Shown piece after piece: positions 10,110-19,595 of a stretch of DNA of 64,000 nt. The stretch is from assembly GCA_949293295.1 (NCBI GenBank), contig CASFCG010000024.1, forward strand, positions 1 through 64,000, read 5' to 3'. Numbering within the stretch: the first letter of the stretch is position 1; every line of letters begins with the position of its first letter. The translations under genes were made by a program, and so were the position numbers. The DNA is from an uncultured Cetobacterium sp. Lineage in GTDB: Bacteria; Fusobacteriota; Fusobacteriia; Fusobacteriales; Fusobacteriaceae. The notes beneath the pieces are model-generated. The model searched no databases. It was not told the DNA's origin and saw only the letters and a list, made by a program, of their open reading frames with translations.

Positions 10110-10141
10110 ATTTTACCTCCTTCATATCATTTTAAAATAAA

Positions 10142-11197
10142 TTATAATATCTCTTCTATTCTCAACTGCCTCTGATTATAATTCTCAAAATTTGAAAAAG
10201 CAACCCCCAGTAATCTGACCTCTGACTCAATTAAAAAACCGTTTAATATCTCTTCTAACATCTCTTTTAAAGCGGTTTTATCATTTGTAAAAATAGCTCT
10301 AGTTTTTGATTTTGTGAACATCTCTCCATTTTTTAATTTTATTTTTACCGAAATAGTTTTTACCAAATAATTACTTTCTAAAACTTTTTTATATCCCTTA
10401 TCAAAAATTAGATTCAACTCCCGTTCAATCTCTAGTATTGAATTTAATGCTATTCTATAACTGTTTTCATTACTTATAGAGTGTGTTATCTTATTAAACT
10501 CTACCTCCCTAAAGTCTATACCTCTCGAGTAACTGTATAAAAGTTCTCCTCTTGAATTTCCATATCTTCCAACTAAAGTTTTAAGTGGATAATTCAAAAT
10601 ATCTTTCACTTTTACAATGTTTCTCTTATTTAAAAGCTTTTTAAGCTCTTTCCCAACTCCGGGAAGAATTCCTATATCTTTTTCCATTATATAACTTTGA
10701 AACTCTTTTTCACTGTGGAATATATGCTGTCCCCCGGGTTTATTTATATCACTCGCTATTTTAGCAATCAACTTGTTTGGTCCAATTCCAACAGAACATG
10801 TAAGTCCGGTACACTCAAATATTCTTTTTCTAAATAGATGTGCAAAACTCTCTTTTGATGAAAATCTTTTAATTATCTCTGTTATATCCAAAAATCCCTC
10901 ATCTAAGGCTATAAACTCTACTTTATCCGTTATCTTTAAAATTAAATTTTGGATATTTTCACTTTCTCTTCTATACTTATCCTTATTAACAGGAACAACA
11001 ATGAGCCTAGGGCATCGCCGTTTAGCTTCTGATGTACTCATCGCTGAACGTATACCATATTTCCTGGCTACATAATTCGCAGTTGTAACTACTCCCCCTG
11101 CAACGACTAAAGGTTTTCCAGCATATTTACGATTATCCCTCATCTCGATAGAAGCATAAAAACAGTCCATGTCATAGTGTAAGATAACTCTTCTCAT
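10142..11197 (-). CDS. dinB: DNA polymerase IV (Y-family, translesion)
   Basis: Error-prone lesion-bypass polymerase, 351 aa. Catalytic carboxylates are visible in HYDMDCFYASIE (residues 7-18) and IALDEGFLDIT (~97-107; usual form SLDEAYLD). YGIRSAMS and the helix-hairpin-helix region GILPGVGKELKKLL follow, then the little finger domain. No beta-clamp motif of the typical QLxLF type is obvious at the C-terminus, but QRQLRIEEIL is near the end. No LexA-type box was noted upstream. Confidence 0.93.
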   Translation of the reverse strand: MRRVILHYDMDCFYASIEMRDNRKYAGKPLVVAGGVVTTANYVARKYGIRSAMSTSEAKRRCPRLIVVPVNKDKYRRESENIQNLILKITDKVEFIALDEGFLDITEIIKRFSSKESFAHLFRKRIFECTGLTCSVGIGPNKLIAKIASDINKPGGQHIFHSEKEFQSYIMEKDIGILPGVGKELKKLLNKRNIVKVKDILNYPLKTLVGRYGNSRGELLYSYSRGIDFREVEFNKITHSISNENSYRIALNSILEIERELNLIFDKGYKKVLESNYLVKTISVKIKLKNGEMFTKSKTRAIFTNDKTALKEMLEEILNGFLIESEVRLLGVAFSNFENYNQRQLRIEEIL

Positions 11198-11214
11198 CTT
11201 TTTTTCCTTTCTGC

Positions 11215-11238
11215 AAAAAAAGGGGCTAATGCCCCTTT
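11215..11238 (-). terminator. Intrinsic terminator of cspA
   Basis: On the minus strand AAAGGGGC-ATTA-GCCCCTTT followed by T residues, 20 nt after the cold-shock gene stop. Confidence 0.88.
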
Positions 11239-11256
11239 ATAACTTTAAAATTTAAA

Positions 11257-11457
11257 TTACATAGCTTTTACTTCTTTAGCAATTGGTCCTTTTTCTCCTT
11301 CTTCAACTACAAAAGTAACTTGTTGTCCTTCTTCCAGTGTTTTAAATCCTTCTGCTACGATTCCTGAAAAATGAACAAAATAATCTTTTCCCCCTTCACA
11401 AGTTACAAATCCAAATCCTTTGTCCTTATTAAACCATTTTACCGTTCCTCTTAACAT
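11257..11457 (-). CDS. cspA: Cold shock protein, CspA family
   Basis: A 66-aa single-stranded nucleic acid chaperone. It contains RNP1 (KGFGFV) and RNP2 (YFVHF) in the order expected, with [11 protein letters not shown] at the start and GPIAKEV near the end. The start is ATG 11457, because GGAGG lies 5 nt upstream and family members begin with M(L)RGTVKWF; an upstream in-frame ATG at 11490 has no such site. It is monocistronic, with its own strong promoter and terminator. Confidence 0.95.
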   Translation of the reverse strand: MLRGTVKWFNKDKGFGFVTCEGGKDYFVHFSGIVAEGFKTLEEGQQVTFVVEEGEKGPIAKEVKAM

Positions 11458-11509
11458 ATAAACCTCCATAAACATATATTCAAGTTCCATTAGGCACTCT
11501 CATAACGCT

Positions 11510-11538
11510 ATTATACACTTTTTTTTATTAATTTGCAA
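11510..11538 (-). promoter_or_regulatory. cspA promoter
   Basis: TTGCAA (11533-11538), 17-nt spacer, TATAAT (11510-11515) on the minus strand, giving a ~45-nt leader before the ATG at 11457. Confidence 0.75.
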
Positions 11539-11597
11539 TATATTTATAATTGTTATTATTAAAATCTCTCATTTTCCTTAGATATCAATACTTTTTA

Positions 11598-12623
11598 TTA
11601 CTTTATTATGTTTATTATAGATTCATGTTTATACTCTAAATTGTGAACAGCATTTATATATCTTATTGTTTTACTCTTTCCCCTAATTAAAAGAGTTTGA
11701 GTTCTAGCGATATTTCCTTTTCTTCTTACTCCCTCCAGCAAATCACCAGTTGTAATTCCTGTGGCAGAAAAAATAATCTCATCATCTTTTACAAGGTCAT
11801 CTAGTTTCAAAACATCCCCAACTCTCAATCCCATAGCCTCACATCTACTTTTTTCAAAAGCAGATATTTTATCATTTTCCAAAGAAACTCCTTTTACTTC
11901 ACTTCTAAGTTTTAATCTAGCTTGCATATCTCCACCCATAGCTCTAATAACAGCTGCTGAAATAACTCCCTCCGGAGCTCCTCCTATTCCATACAAAACA
12001 TCCACTTCAGAGTCTACAATTGATGTTAAAATAGACCCTGCTACATCTCCATCCGGAAGTGCAAAAACTTTTATTCCTATCTCTTGTAAATCTTTTATTA
12101 TTTTTGTGTGTCGTGGTTTGTCCAATATCATAATTGTCAACTCTTGTAATGATTTATTAAGTGCTTTTGCTACATTTTTTATATTTTCAATCAACGGTTT
12201 CTCCAAATCAATTACGCCCTTTGCTCCTGAATTAACCACTAATTTTTCCATATACATATCCGGAGCTCTCAAGAAACTCCCTTTATTCCCAACAGCTAAT
12301 ACAGCAATTGCATTAGCCTGTCCCTGTGCTGTCATCCTTGTTCCTTCAACCGGGTCAACTGCGATATCTACTTCCGTGAAATTCTCACTTTCCCCCTCCT
12401 TTAAACCAACTTTTTCTCCAATATATAACATGGGAGCTTCATCTATCTCTCCCTCTCCTATTACTATTTCTCCCTTAATTTTCAATTCATTTAACATTAT
12501 TCTCATAGCATCTACCGCTGCTTTATCTGCTAACTCTTTATCCCCTCTCCCAATCCATTTTGAAGCTGCCAATGCTGCTGCCTCCGTAACTCTCGCAAAC
12601 TCTAATGCCAACTCTCTTTTCAT
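11598..12623 (-). CDS. glpX: Fructose-1,6-bisphosphatase class II
   Basis: A gluconeogenic phosphatase of 341 aa. Signature motifs are IVIGEGEIDEAPML (metal-binding acidic residues, ~55-68), VDPVEGTRMTAQG (~89-101) and GGAPEGVISAAV (~214-225), all as in GlpX. It is the last gene of the ftsI-priA-def-ftsB-like-glpX run, 9 nt after its neighbour. Confidence 0.95.
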   Translation of the reverse strand: MKRELALEFARVTEAAALAASKWIGRGDKELADKAAVDAMRIMLNELKIKGEIVIGEGEIDEAPMLYIGEKVGLKEGESENFTEVDIAVDPVEGTRMTAQGQANAIAVLAVGNKGSFLRAPDMYMEKLVVNSGAKGVIDLEKPLIENIKNVAKALNKSLQELTIMILDKPRHTKIIKDLQEIGIKVFALPDGDVAGSILTSIVDSEVDVLYGIGGAPEGVISAAVIRAMGGDMQARLKLRSEVKGVSLENDKISAFEKSRCEAMGLRVGDVLKLDDLVKDDEIIFSATGITTGDLLEGVRRKGNIARTQTLLIRGKSKTIRYINAVHNLEYKHESIINIIK

Positions 12624-12632
12624 TTCTTCCTC

Positions 12633-12905
12633 CTACGTGTTTTTCTCCTCAACTACTCTATATAATTTTTCTCCCGTTAAAATCATCTGTAACCGCTCTC
12701 TAGCAATCTTTTCCCTATAAAACGGCATTTTTATATTTTTTATATCATTTTCACATATAGAGATACTCTCTTTCAATTTTTCTATTCTTTCTTTTTTTTC
12801 TTCTCTTTCTATTTTTAATCTATCTATTTTCAAGAGTGATTTAACTATATTTTTTCCTACAAATCCAATATGTATTAAGACTACAATAATAAATATCTTT
12901 TTCAT
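12633..12905 (-). CDS. FtsB/DivIC-like septum formation initiator
   Basis: A 90-aa bitopic protein with one membrane segment (residues 4-19), a charged coiled coil (25-60) and a short C-terminal REKIARERLQM-LTGEKLYRV segment that matches the FtsB/DivIC pattern. It should act at the division septum with FtsL and FtsQ-like partners. It overlaps def by 1 nt (TAATG) and lies in an operon with ftsI, supporting a division role. Confidence 0.75.
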   Translation of the reverse strand: MKKIFIIVVLIHIGFVGKNIVKSLLKIDRLKIEREEKKERIEKLKESISICENDIKNIKMPFYREKIARERLQMILTGEKLYRVVEEKNT

Positions 12906-13408
12906 TATCCTCTTTCAACCTCTTTTTTTAGTAGTTGAAGTTTTTTACTCACCATTCTTTTAGCCACTGGAGATAACCTATCTACAAACAACACACCCTC
13001 TAAATGGTCATACTCATGTTGAAACGCTCTTGCTAAAAACTCTTCAGCTTCCTCTATAATCTCCTCGCCTTTCTCATTTAAATATTTTATTTTTACTCTT
13101 GAGGCTCTTTTCACTGATTTAAATACACCTGGAATACTCAAACATCCCTCTTCATTTATCTCAATCTCATCTGACAGTTCTAAAATTTCAGGATTTATAA
13201 CTTTTCTTATTTTATTATCTCCAACATCTATCACAAACATTCTCTTATTTATTCCAACCTGTGGAGCTGCCAACCCAACTCCCTTTATCTTCTGCATTGT
13301 TTCAACCATATTATCCAATATCTGTAACACTTCAACATCTATTTTCTCAACTCTCTCCGCTTTCTCTCTTAAACAACTATTTCCATATGTTTTTATATCA
13401 TATATCAT
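12905..13408 (-). CDS. def: Peptide deformylase
   Basis: Removes the N-formyl group from nascent proteins; a metal enzyme. At 167 aa all three motifs are intact: GVGLAAPQVGI (~43-53), EGCLSIPG (metal Cys, ~88-95) and QHEYDHLEGVLF (metal His pair and catalytic Glu, ~130-141). It lies downstream of priA with a 16-nt gap, an arrangement common in bacteria. Confidence 0.96.
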   Translation of the reverse strand: MIYDIKTYGNSCLREKAERVEKIDVEVLQILDNMVETMQKIKGVGLAAPQVGINKRMFVIDVGDNKIRKVINPEILELSDEIEINEEGCLSIPGVFKSVKRASRVKIKYLNEKGEEIIEEAEEFLARAFQHEYDHLEGVLFVDRLSPVAKRMVSKKLQLLKKEVERG

Positions 13409-13424
13409 CTCTCTCTCCTTTCAT

Positions 13425-15707
13425 CTAAATCAAATTTGTCGGTTCAACATCTATCACAACTCTGTATTTTCTATTTTTCATTTCCTTATATGCTTTCAAT
13501 AGTCTCTCTTTGTAATTATTTATCTTCTCCCTTTCGCCTTTTACAAATATATTATATCTATAACGTCCTTTCACTCTATAAACCATAGCCCTCATAGGTC
13601 CATAGATTTCAATCTCCTCATCTTTTATCCTTTTGTGAAACTCTATTGCAAACTCCTCTAGTCCTTTTTCTTCACTAGATGATATTCCAATATTTATTAT
13701 TCTTGAAAAAGGTGGATAAAATAGCTCCTCTCTTTTTTTTATCTCCTTTTCATAAAAACTCACATAACTATTCTCTTGTATCTTTTCTATAACATGATTC
13801 TCGGGCTGATAAGTTTGAATTATCACCTCTCCACTTTTTTCTCCTCTTCCAGCTCTTCCCGCTACTTGAGTGATGAGCTGATAGGTTCTTTCTCCTGTTC
13901 TAAAATCTGGAATTCCCATCAAAGTATCTGCATTTATAACTCCTACTAAAGTAACATCTGGAAAATGTAGCCCTCTCGATATCATCTGTGTTCCAATCAT
14001 AATATCATACTTCTTATTTAAAAAATCAAAATACATCCTCTCATAAAAATCCTTCTCTTTTGCAACCTCTCCATCTACTCTTATTATATTGACTGGAAAT
14101 ATCTTCTTTAATTCCTCCTCTATTCGCTCAACTCCCTGACCTCCAAACTCTAACTCATTACTACCACAATTTGAACAACTTCCACTAAACAGTTTTCCTA
14201 TTCCACAGTAATTACATTTTAATCTATTCACTCCAGCATAATAACTTAAACTTATCGAACAATGCTCACACTCCTCTATAAATCCACATTTTTTACACTG
14301 AATAACTGTTGAATATCCTTTCCTATTTAAAAGTAGAATCACTTGTTCTTTTTTTAACAATCTATCCCTTATCTTTTTCAATAATAGCTCACTAAAAAAA
14401 TTATTCTGCTCTCTCTTCATATCAACAATTTTAATCTCTGGAAGTTTTGCACTTCTATATCTATTTTCAAGCTCCAACAGTTCAAACAGACCTTTTTTTG
14501 CATAATAATAGCTTTCAATTGACGGAGTAGCTGAACCTAATACCACTTTTGCTCCCTCTAATTCCGCTCTTTTTAGTGCGACATATTTAGCATGATATCT
14601 CGGAGATGTATCCTGTTTATAACTATTCTCATGCTCCTCATCAATTATTATATATCCTAAATTTTTAACTGGTGCAAATATAGCAGACCTAACTCCTAAT
14701 ATAATCCTTTTTTGTCCACTATATATGTTGTACCACTCTCTAGCTCTCTCTAAATTTGACAAGCGACTATGTAAAATAGCTACTTCATCTCCAAACTCAT
14801 CTTTGAATCTTTTTACCATTTGAGGAGTCAATGATATTTCTGGAACCAAAAATATTGCCCCTTTTCCTTTCTCTAAACCATCCCTTATCAAATGGATATA
14901 TATCTCTGTTTTTCCGGACCCTGTCACTCCTCTCAAAAGAAAATATCTTTTTTTAGAATCTATAATTTTTTGTTTTATTCTCTCCTGTTCATCATTTAAA
15001 ACTGTAGGGGTTCGTATACTCTTATCTTTAACATCATATGTTAATTCCTGTGTATCTTTCTCTTTTAATCTTCTGATAAGAAAAATCCTCTCTTCCTTTA
15101 AAAGAGTTTCAATCTCTTTTTTATCAAATCTTTTCTCAATACTATCCCTAGAAAACTCGCTTCTTTCTAAAAAATATCTCTCCAGCTCTATGGGCAAATC
15201 CAACTCTCTGTTTATAGTGTACTTTTTATCCTTTTCCACCAAAAAGATATCTTTCAAATACTCTTTTACTTTCTCTTTTCCAAAGATTTTATTCAATGTC
15301 GCTTTTGTTACCCATTGTTTCTGGAGCATATAACTTAGTATTGAACTATCTTCCTTACTTAATTCGGAACTTTTAAAATTAATCACATATTTATCAACAT
15401 ATTTTATTTTTAATCCTTTTGGAATCGCGGTTGTGTATATCTGGTCAAAACCAACCATATAATACTCTTTAATCCATAACAACATTTTTATATAACTCTT
15501 AGAAAAACTAATCTCATTATCTAAAATCTCTTCAATTTCTAAAACATTATAATTGTAGCTTTTTCCAATCTCCTCCTCTATAACCACTCCAACTCTTTTT
15601 TTATTCTGAAAAGAGACTTTCACTTGAGTTCCTATCTTTATCTCCTGCACACTTGAATAGGTAAAAAAATCTACTGTATTCTCTACATAAATACTATAAT
15701 ACCTCAT
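13425..15707 (-). CDS. priA: Primosomal replication restart helicase PriA
   Basis: A 760-aa superfamily 2 helicase that restarts stalled forks. It has an N-terminal DNA-binding region, Walker A GVTGSGKTEIY (~256-266), DEEH box (IIIDEEHENSYKQ), GSATPSIES, a zinc-binding insert with four CxxC-type pairs (CKKCG, CEHC, CNYCG, CSNCG) and the late helicase motif VAGRAGRG. The start is ATG 1 nt after the ftsI stop, so translation is probably coupled. Confidence 0.96.
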   Translation of the reverse strand: MRYYSIYVENTVDFFTYSSVQEIKIGTQVKVSFQNKKRVGVVIEEEIGKSYNYNVLEIEEILDNEISFSKSYIKMLLWIKEYYMVGFDQIYTTAIPKGLKIKYVDKYVINFKSSELSKEDSSILSYMLQKQWVTKATLNKIFGKEKVKEYLKDIFLVEKDKKYTINRELDLPIELERYFLERSEFSRDSIEKRFDKKEIETLLKEERIFLIRRLKEKDTQELTYDVKDKSIRTPTVLNDEQERIKQKIIDSKKRYFLLRGVTGSGKTEIYIHLIRDGLEKGKGAIFLVPEISLTPQMVKRFKDEFGDEVAILHSRLSNLERAREWYNIYSGQKRIILGVRSAIFAPVKNLGYIIIDEEHENSYKQDTSPRYHAKYVALKRAELEGAKVVLGSATPSIESYYYAKKGLFELLELENRYRSAKLPEIKIVDMKREQNNFFSELLLKKIRDRLLKKEQVILLLNRKGYSTVIQCKKCGFIEECEHCSISLSYYAGVNRLKCNYCGIGKLFSGSCSNCGSNELEFGGQGVERIEEELKKIFPVNIIRVDGEVAKEKDFYERMYFDFLNKKYDIMIGTQMISRGLHFPDVTLVGVINADTLMGIPDFRTGERTYQLITQVAGRAGRGEKSGEVIIQTYQPENHVIEKIQENSYVSFYEKEIKKREELFYPPFSRIINIGISSSEEKGLEEFAIEFHKRIKDEEIEIYGPMRAMVYRVKGRYRYNIFVKGEREKINNYKERLLKAYKEMKNRKYRVVIDVEPTNLI

Positions 15708-15708
15708 T

Positions 15709-17829
15709 TCATCCCTCTCTTAACTCAATTTTTATCTCTTTCACACCTGTTAAACTTGTTCCTGCCTCTGGAAACTGTTTTATTACAACACCAACCCCTT
15801 TTATTTTTATATCAATATCTGTTTTCTTAAATAGCTCTATTACTTCTTTGGCTGTCATTCCTTTTATATCTGGCATTATTTCAACTTTTGAGTTCCTAAG
15901 CGTCAATATATTTTTAAAATTTTTATTTCGGGTATTCACTGTTATATTTTTTATATCCTGAGAATAAATATTTTTTAATTTTGTTATTCTTCTTATTATT
16001 CGCCCTAGTACCGGTGCAGCTGCACTTCCACCATATTTTTCTGTTTGTTTCTCACTTTGAGGTTTAAAAAACATTGCCAACATCACATATTGTGGATTTT
16101 CAACCGGAAAGAAAACAATCGCCGATGAAAGATATTCATTCTTTACATATCTTCCATTCTCACTATATTGAGCTGTTCCAGTTTTTCCACCGACTCTATA
16201 TCCTTCAACTTGAGCTTTTTTTACTGTTCCATCCAATACCGCTAACTCCATCATTTTCTTCATTTTTTCAGAAGTTTTTTCACTCAAAACTCTTCTCTCA
16301 ACTTTTGGCGTATTTCTTCTAATTACGATACCATCTTTATCCACTATTTTCTCAACTAAATAAGGTTTATAAATATATCCACCATTTATTACTGCTGAAA
16401 AGGCAGTTAAAATCTGAATAGGTGTTACTGCAATTCCTTGACCAAAAGCCATATTACTTTTTTTCAATCCATTCCACTTATTTGGTGGAACATATCTTGA
16501 TTTCTGTTCATATGGAAAATCAACTCCTGTTTTTTCATATAATCCATATTTTTTTAGCCAATCATCAAACTCCACATCTGAAAAATTTTCTGATATCAAC
16601 ACCATTCCCACGTTACTTGACCTCTTTAATATATCTACTACACTCAATTCTCCTTTTAAACTCTTACTTCCTTCACTTATTGTGTAGCCATATTTTTCAT
16701 ATTTTCCCTCTCCTATGTCAAATACAGTCTCTGGAGTTGCTTTCTGACTCTCTAAAGCTGCCGCAACAATCATTGGCTTAAATATAGAGCCTGGCTCTAA
16801 TAGAGATTGAAATATTGGATTGGTCATATTTTTCTTATTTTTTTGATAAAAAGAGGTTGCCAAAATTCTACCACTGTTTGGGTCCATTATTATTCCATAT
16901 GCCTCCTCCGATTTTGTAACCTCAAACTGCTTTTTCATCTCAGAGTTAAATATATATGATAAATCACTATCCAGAGTCAAATATAAATCATTTCCATCTA
17001 AATTAATCTTTGTATCTATATCAGCAGTTGGAAGTACCATTTTTAAACCTCTTACAATTGGAACACGCATAGATTTTTTTAAACCTTTTAAATATTTTTC
17101 ATAATACAATTCAAGTCCAAAAATACCCTCTTTCTCATCTTTATCTTTAAAACCTATATTTCCAACAATCGGACCATATACACTAGAATCATAATATTTT
17201 CTATTTTTTATCTCTTCCAAACGTATAATCCCTTGATAAGTTAAACTATATTTTTTCATTAACTTAACCACATTTTCTTTTTCTCTGACAGTTATCTCAT
17301 TTAATCTTCTATACCTTTTATTATTTTTTGCCAAATCCTTAATCTTTTTCAAAACCTCTTTCTTATTCCCTTTTATATAGTTATTCTCTAGCATCTCATA
17401 TAAAAATAACTTTCCTTCAGGAAACTCCATAAGAGCTTTAGGGTCTATAACTATGCTATAACTATCTATATTATAGGCTAACTCCTTTTCTGTAGCATCA
17501 TAAATCTTTCCTCTACTTCCATTCTTCTTTATCTCTATGTTTGACTGTCGTTGAATAGCTATTCTATATCTTTCAGAATTAAAAATCTGAAGCTGCAAAA
17601 TTCTGAAAAGAGATATCAAAAAAAGTAATAATACTATATCTAAAACTATATAACTTCTCAAATCAAAATTATTTGTTGGTTTTACTCTTTTCCATTTAAA
17701 AAAAAGATATAAACTATATCCAAATATCATAAGAAAAAATAACGAATATAAATACTTTTTACATATTGTAAATACAATCAATAATGTAATCTCTAGTATT
17801 AATATTAATACTTTTGTTGTTTTTGCCAA
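15709..17829 (-). CDS. ftsI: Division transpeptidase, penicillin-binding protein 2/FtsI class, with PASTA domain
   Basis: Septal peptidoglycan transpeptidase of 706 aa. There are membrane segments near 5-45 and 58-76, a dimerisation/pedestal region, and a transpeptidase with S348-I-F-K351, S404-S-N and K549-T-G. A C-terminal PASTA domain (~651-706, MPDIKGMTAKEVIELF) is present, which is more common in Gram-positive PBPs and SpoVD/Pbp2x types. It is the first gene of the five-gene operon. Without a neighbouring mraW/ftsL cluster in view, assignment as FtsI rather than another class B PBP rests on the SSN and PASTA context. Confidence 0.88.
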   Translation of the reverse strand: MAKTTKVLILILEITLLIVFTICKKYLYSLFFLMIFGYSLYLFFKWKRVKPTNNFDLRSYIVLDIVLLLFLISLFRILQLQIFNSERYRIAIQRQSNIEIKKNGSRGKIYDATEKELAYNIDSYSIVIDPKALMEFPEGKLFLYEMLENNYIKGNKKEVLKKIKDLAKNNKRYRRLNEITVREKENVVKLMKKYSLTYQGIIRLEEIKNRKYYDSSVYGPIVGNIGFKDKDEKEGIFGLELYYEKYLKGLKKSMRVPIVRGLKMVLPTADIDTKINLDGNDLYLTLDSDLSYIFNSEMKKQFEVTKSEEAYGIIMDPNSGRILATSFYQKNKKNMTNPIFQSLLEPGSIFKPMIVAAALESQKATPETVFDIGEGKYEKYGYTISEGSKSLKGELSVVDILKRSSNVGMVLISENFSDVEFDDWLKKYGLYEKTGVDFPYEQKSRYVPPNKWNGLKKSNMAFGQGIAVTPIQILTAFSAVINGGYIYKPYLVEKIVDKDGIVIRRNTPKVERRVLSEKTSEKMKKMMELAVLDGTVKKAQVEGYRVGGKTGTAQYSENGRYVKNEYLSSAIVFFPVENPQYVMLAMFFKPQSEKQTEKYGGSAAAPVLGRIIRRITKLKNIYSQDIKNITVNTRNKNFKNILTLRNSKVEIMPDIKGMTAKEVIELFKKTDIDIKIKGVGVVIKQFPEAGTSLTGVKEIKIELREG

Positions 17830-17922
17830 TTTTCCACCCCTAAAATCTTTTTATAAATATTATATCAAATATTTTAAAAATAATGTATAATATATCTAAA
17901 AAATTTTAAGTGAGGAATTATA

Positions 17923-18423
17923 ATGAAAAAGTTATTTTTATTCTTTCTTCTCTTTTCTTTTGCTTATGCTGAAAAGATAGGAGTTGTTGACTTTGAAAAA
18001 ATTTTCAATACATACAATAAAGCTGTTCAACTTAATGATGACTTTATTAAAAATAAAAAAATTTATGAAAAAAATATAAAAAATTTAGAGGAAAAATACT
18101 CACTCAAAAAAAAGCAAGCCTCTTCTACCATAAAATCTAAGAAAAAACTAGAGCTAAGACTTAAAGAACTTGATAAAGAGTTTCAAAAAAATCTTAAGAA
18201 CTCCCAAGCTGAGTTTTATCCAAAATATCAAACTCAATTTTATCTTGTAATTCTCGAAGTTGAAGCTAGCTCTATCCTTTTTGCAGAACAAAATGGTTAT
18301 GATTATATATTTGATAAAAAATCTTTAGTTCACGGTGGAAATGATATTACCGATTCAATCCTGAGTTTTATGAGTTTTAGTGAAGATTTTGAACTGAAAG
18401 ACCCTCTTCTTTTGAACCAATAA
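17923..18423 (+). CDS. OmpH/Skp-like periplasmic chaperone
   Basis: A 166-aa secreted protein with signal peptide (residues 1-16, cleavage after AYA). KIGVVDFEKIFNTYNKA opens the mature protein exactly as in the OmpH/Skp family, and a long coiled coil follows (~40-95, very Lys-rich). The C-terminal strand region ends in EQNGYDYIFDKKSLVHGGNDITDSIL. It chaperones outer-membrane proteins in the periplasm. It is transcribed divergently from ftsI and followed by a terminator. Confidence 0.85.
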   Translation: MKKLFLFFLLFSFAYAEKIGVVDFEKIFNTYNKAVQLNDDFIKNKKIYEKNIKNLEEKYSLKKKQASSTIKSKKKLELRLKELDKEFQKNLKNSQAEFYPKYQTQFYLVILEVEASSILFAEQNGYDYIFDKKSLVHGGNDITDSILSFMSFSEDFELKDPLLLNQ

Positions 18424-18441
18424 AATAGCTAATATATAGAC

Positions 18442-18470
18442 AAAGATTGATTTTAAAAATCAATCTTTTT
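18442..18470 (+). terminator. Intrinsic terminator of the skp-like gene
   Basis: AAAGATTGATTTT pairs with AAAATCAATCTTT almost without a loop and is followed by T residues. The symmetry lets it act on both strands. Confidence 0.8.
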
Positions 18471-18566
18471 AATTTTATCTAACAATCTCTATATCAAATT
18501 CAGCATTGTATCATTATTTTTTAGTATCTTATAATTTTTCAAATAAAAACACGTTGTATAAAAAAA

Positions 18567-18593
18567 GTGTCTATTTAAAATCTAAATAGACAC
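18567..18593 (-). repeat. Short solo form of the palindromic GTGTCTATTTA repeat, probably used as a terminator
   Basis: GTGTCTATTTA (18567-18577) and TAAATAGACAC (18583-18593) form an 11-bp stem. On the minus strand it is followed by a T-run (18559-18566), so it can terminate the gene at 18612. The arms equal the outer arms of the 32-nt palindromes at 19701, 19837, 52548 and 52684, with the GGGTATACCC centre missing. Confidence 0.7.
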
Positions 18594-18611
18594 CACAAAT
18601 ATAAAGCTCAA

Positions 18612-19358
18612 TTAATCAATTTTTACTTGAAAATATACCGTTCCTGTTACTGAACCCACGAACTGCTCCATGGCTGGTTCTGATTGTTCCTGTGTCATTG
18701 TTTGAGCCTCTGAATATGCTGAGTCACTAGTAGTTCCTAATTCTAATACTCCTCTTGTTTCATGACGTGCATTAACTTTATTTGGGAATCTTAAAATTCT
18801 TCTCTCTCCATTAAATATTGCTTCTATCTCTCCCCATGCATTAATATCAGGAGCTGCTCCATCCACTCCTCCATACGCTGTTGTTGCTATCTCTGCCAAT
18901 CTAGTTTTTGAAATAAATGCTGTCATCGGATATACCATTGTTGTTTTTCCTAGTGTTATTACGTCTGCTGTATGAGATGTATAAGATTCGTCAAAACCAG
19001 TTGCCAAAAAAGATACATTATCTGTATCCGTTAGTTCTCCTAATGCTCCGTTCATTACTCTTTTTACATATATTTTGTCTGGTGTTCCCACAAATGTATT
19101 TTTAGATTCATCACGAGTTAATACTAAACTTGGTAAAACTAATGTATCTTGTGCATCACTCAAATCTCCAGTAGCTGAGGCAAAAACCACATATTTTACT
19201 ACAGGAACATCAGTCATTAATGTTGCCTCTACTTGAATCTTTCCAAGCTGCCCTGTCTGAAATACATTTGTGTTCTCCGTTGGTGTAACTTCTAAGTCAA
19301 CATTTGCTGCTAACGACATAGACGATAACGCTAATAACCCTAATAAAAATTTTTTCAT
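18612..19358 (-). CDS. Secreted protein of unknown function
   Basis: A 248-aa protein with a clean signal peptide (MKKFLLGLLALSSMSLAA, cleavage after SLA). The mature part is Thr/Val/Asp-rich with alternating hydrophobic residues, suggesting beta structure, and ends in GTVYFQVKID. Cysteines are absent. I do not recognise a family; a fimbrial or surface-layer-like subunit is possible but unproven. It has an AGGAGG ribosome binding site, is monocistronic, and has a terminator made from a palindromic repeat. Its codon use and GC (slightly higher than neighbours) suggest good expression. Confidence 0.6.
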   Translation of the reverse strand: MKKFLLGLLALSSMSLAANVDLEVTPTENTNVFQTGQLGKIQVEATLMTDVPVVKYVVFASATGDLSDAQDTLVLPSLVLTRDESKNTFVGTPDKIYVKRVMNGALGELTDTDNVSFLATGFDESYTSHTADVITLGKTTMVYPMTAFISKTRLAEIATTAYGGVDGAAPDINAWGEIEAIFNGERRILRFPNKVNARHETRGVLELGTTSDSAYSEAQTMTQEQSEPAMEQFVGSVTGTVYFQVKID

Positions 19359-19573
19359 AATACAATCCTCCTAAAACTTTTAAAAACAATTTATTCTATA
19401 AAAAGTTAAAACTTTTAATAGCTAAACCCTCTAACTACATTTTTTTATTTTTAAATTTTTCTTTTTAAAACTGATTTTTAACTGAATAAAAAAATAATTT
19501 TTTTAATCTCTAGCTTTTTTCTTATTTTTGATTTTCATAAAAAAATAAAATTTATATTAAAAACTCTCCAATG

Positions 19574-19595
19574 CCCAACCACCAAGGCAGTTGGG
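19574..19595 (+). other. Hairpin followed by T-run in a gene-free stretch
   Basis: CCCAAC (19574-19579) pairs with GTTGGG (19590-19595), followed by ACTTTTT. It looks like a plus-strand terminator, yet no plus-strand gene precedes it. It may end an unrecognised small RNA or be a relic. The rest of 19359-19700 is AT-rich and I see nothing else in it. Confidence 0.4.

Noticed and set aside
11761-12720. Long plus-strand ORF (319 codons) over the glpX region
   Set aside because: It is the antisense shadow of glpX: Ser/Phe/Ile-rich, no family, no ribosome binding site, while glpX on the other strand has all its motifs.
19574-19595. Fragment of 5S rRNA or another rRNA (TGCCTTGGTGG-like words on the minus strand)
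   Set aside because: Only about ten bases match, and no further 5S helices follow; it is better described as a hairpin with a T-run.
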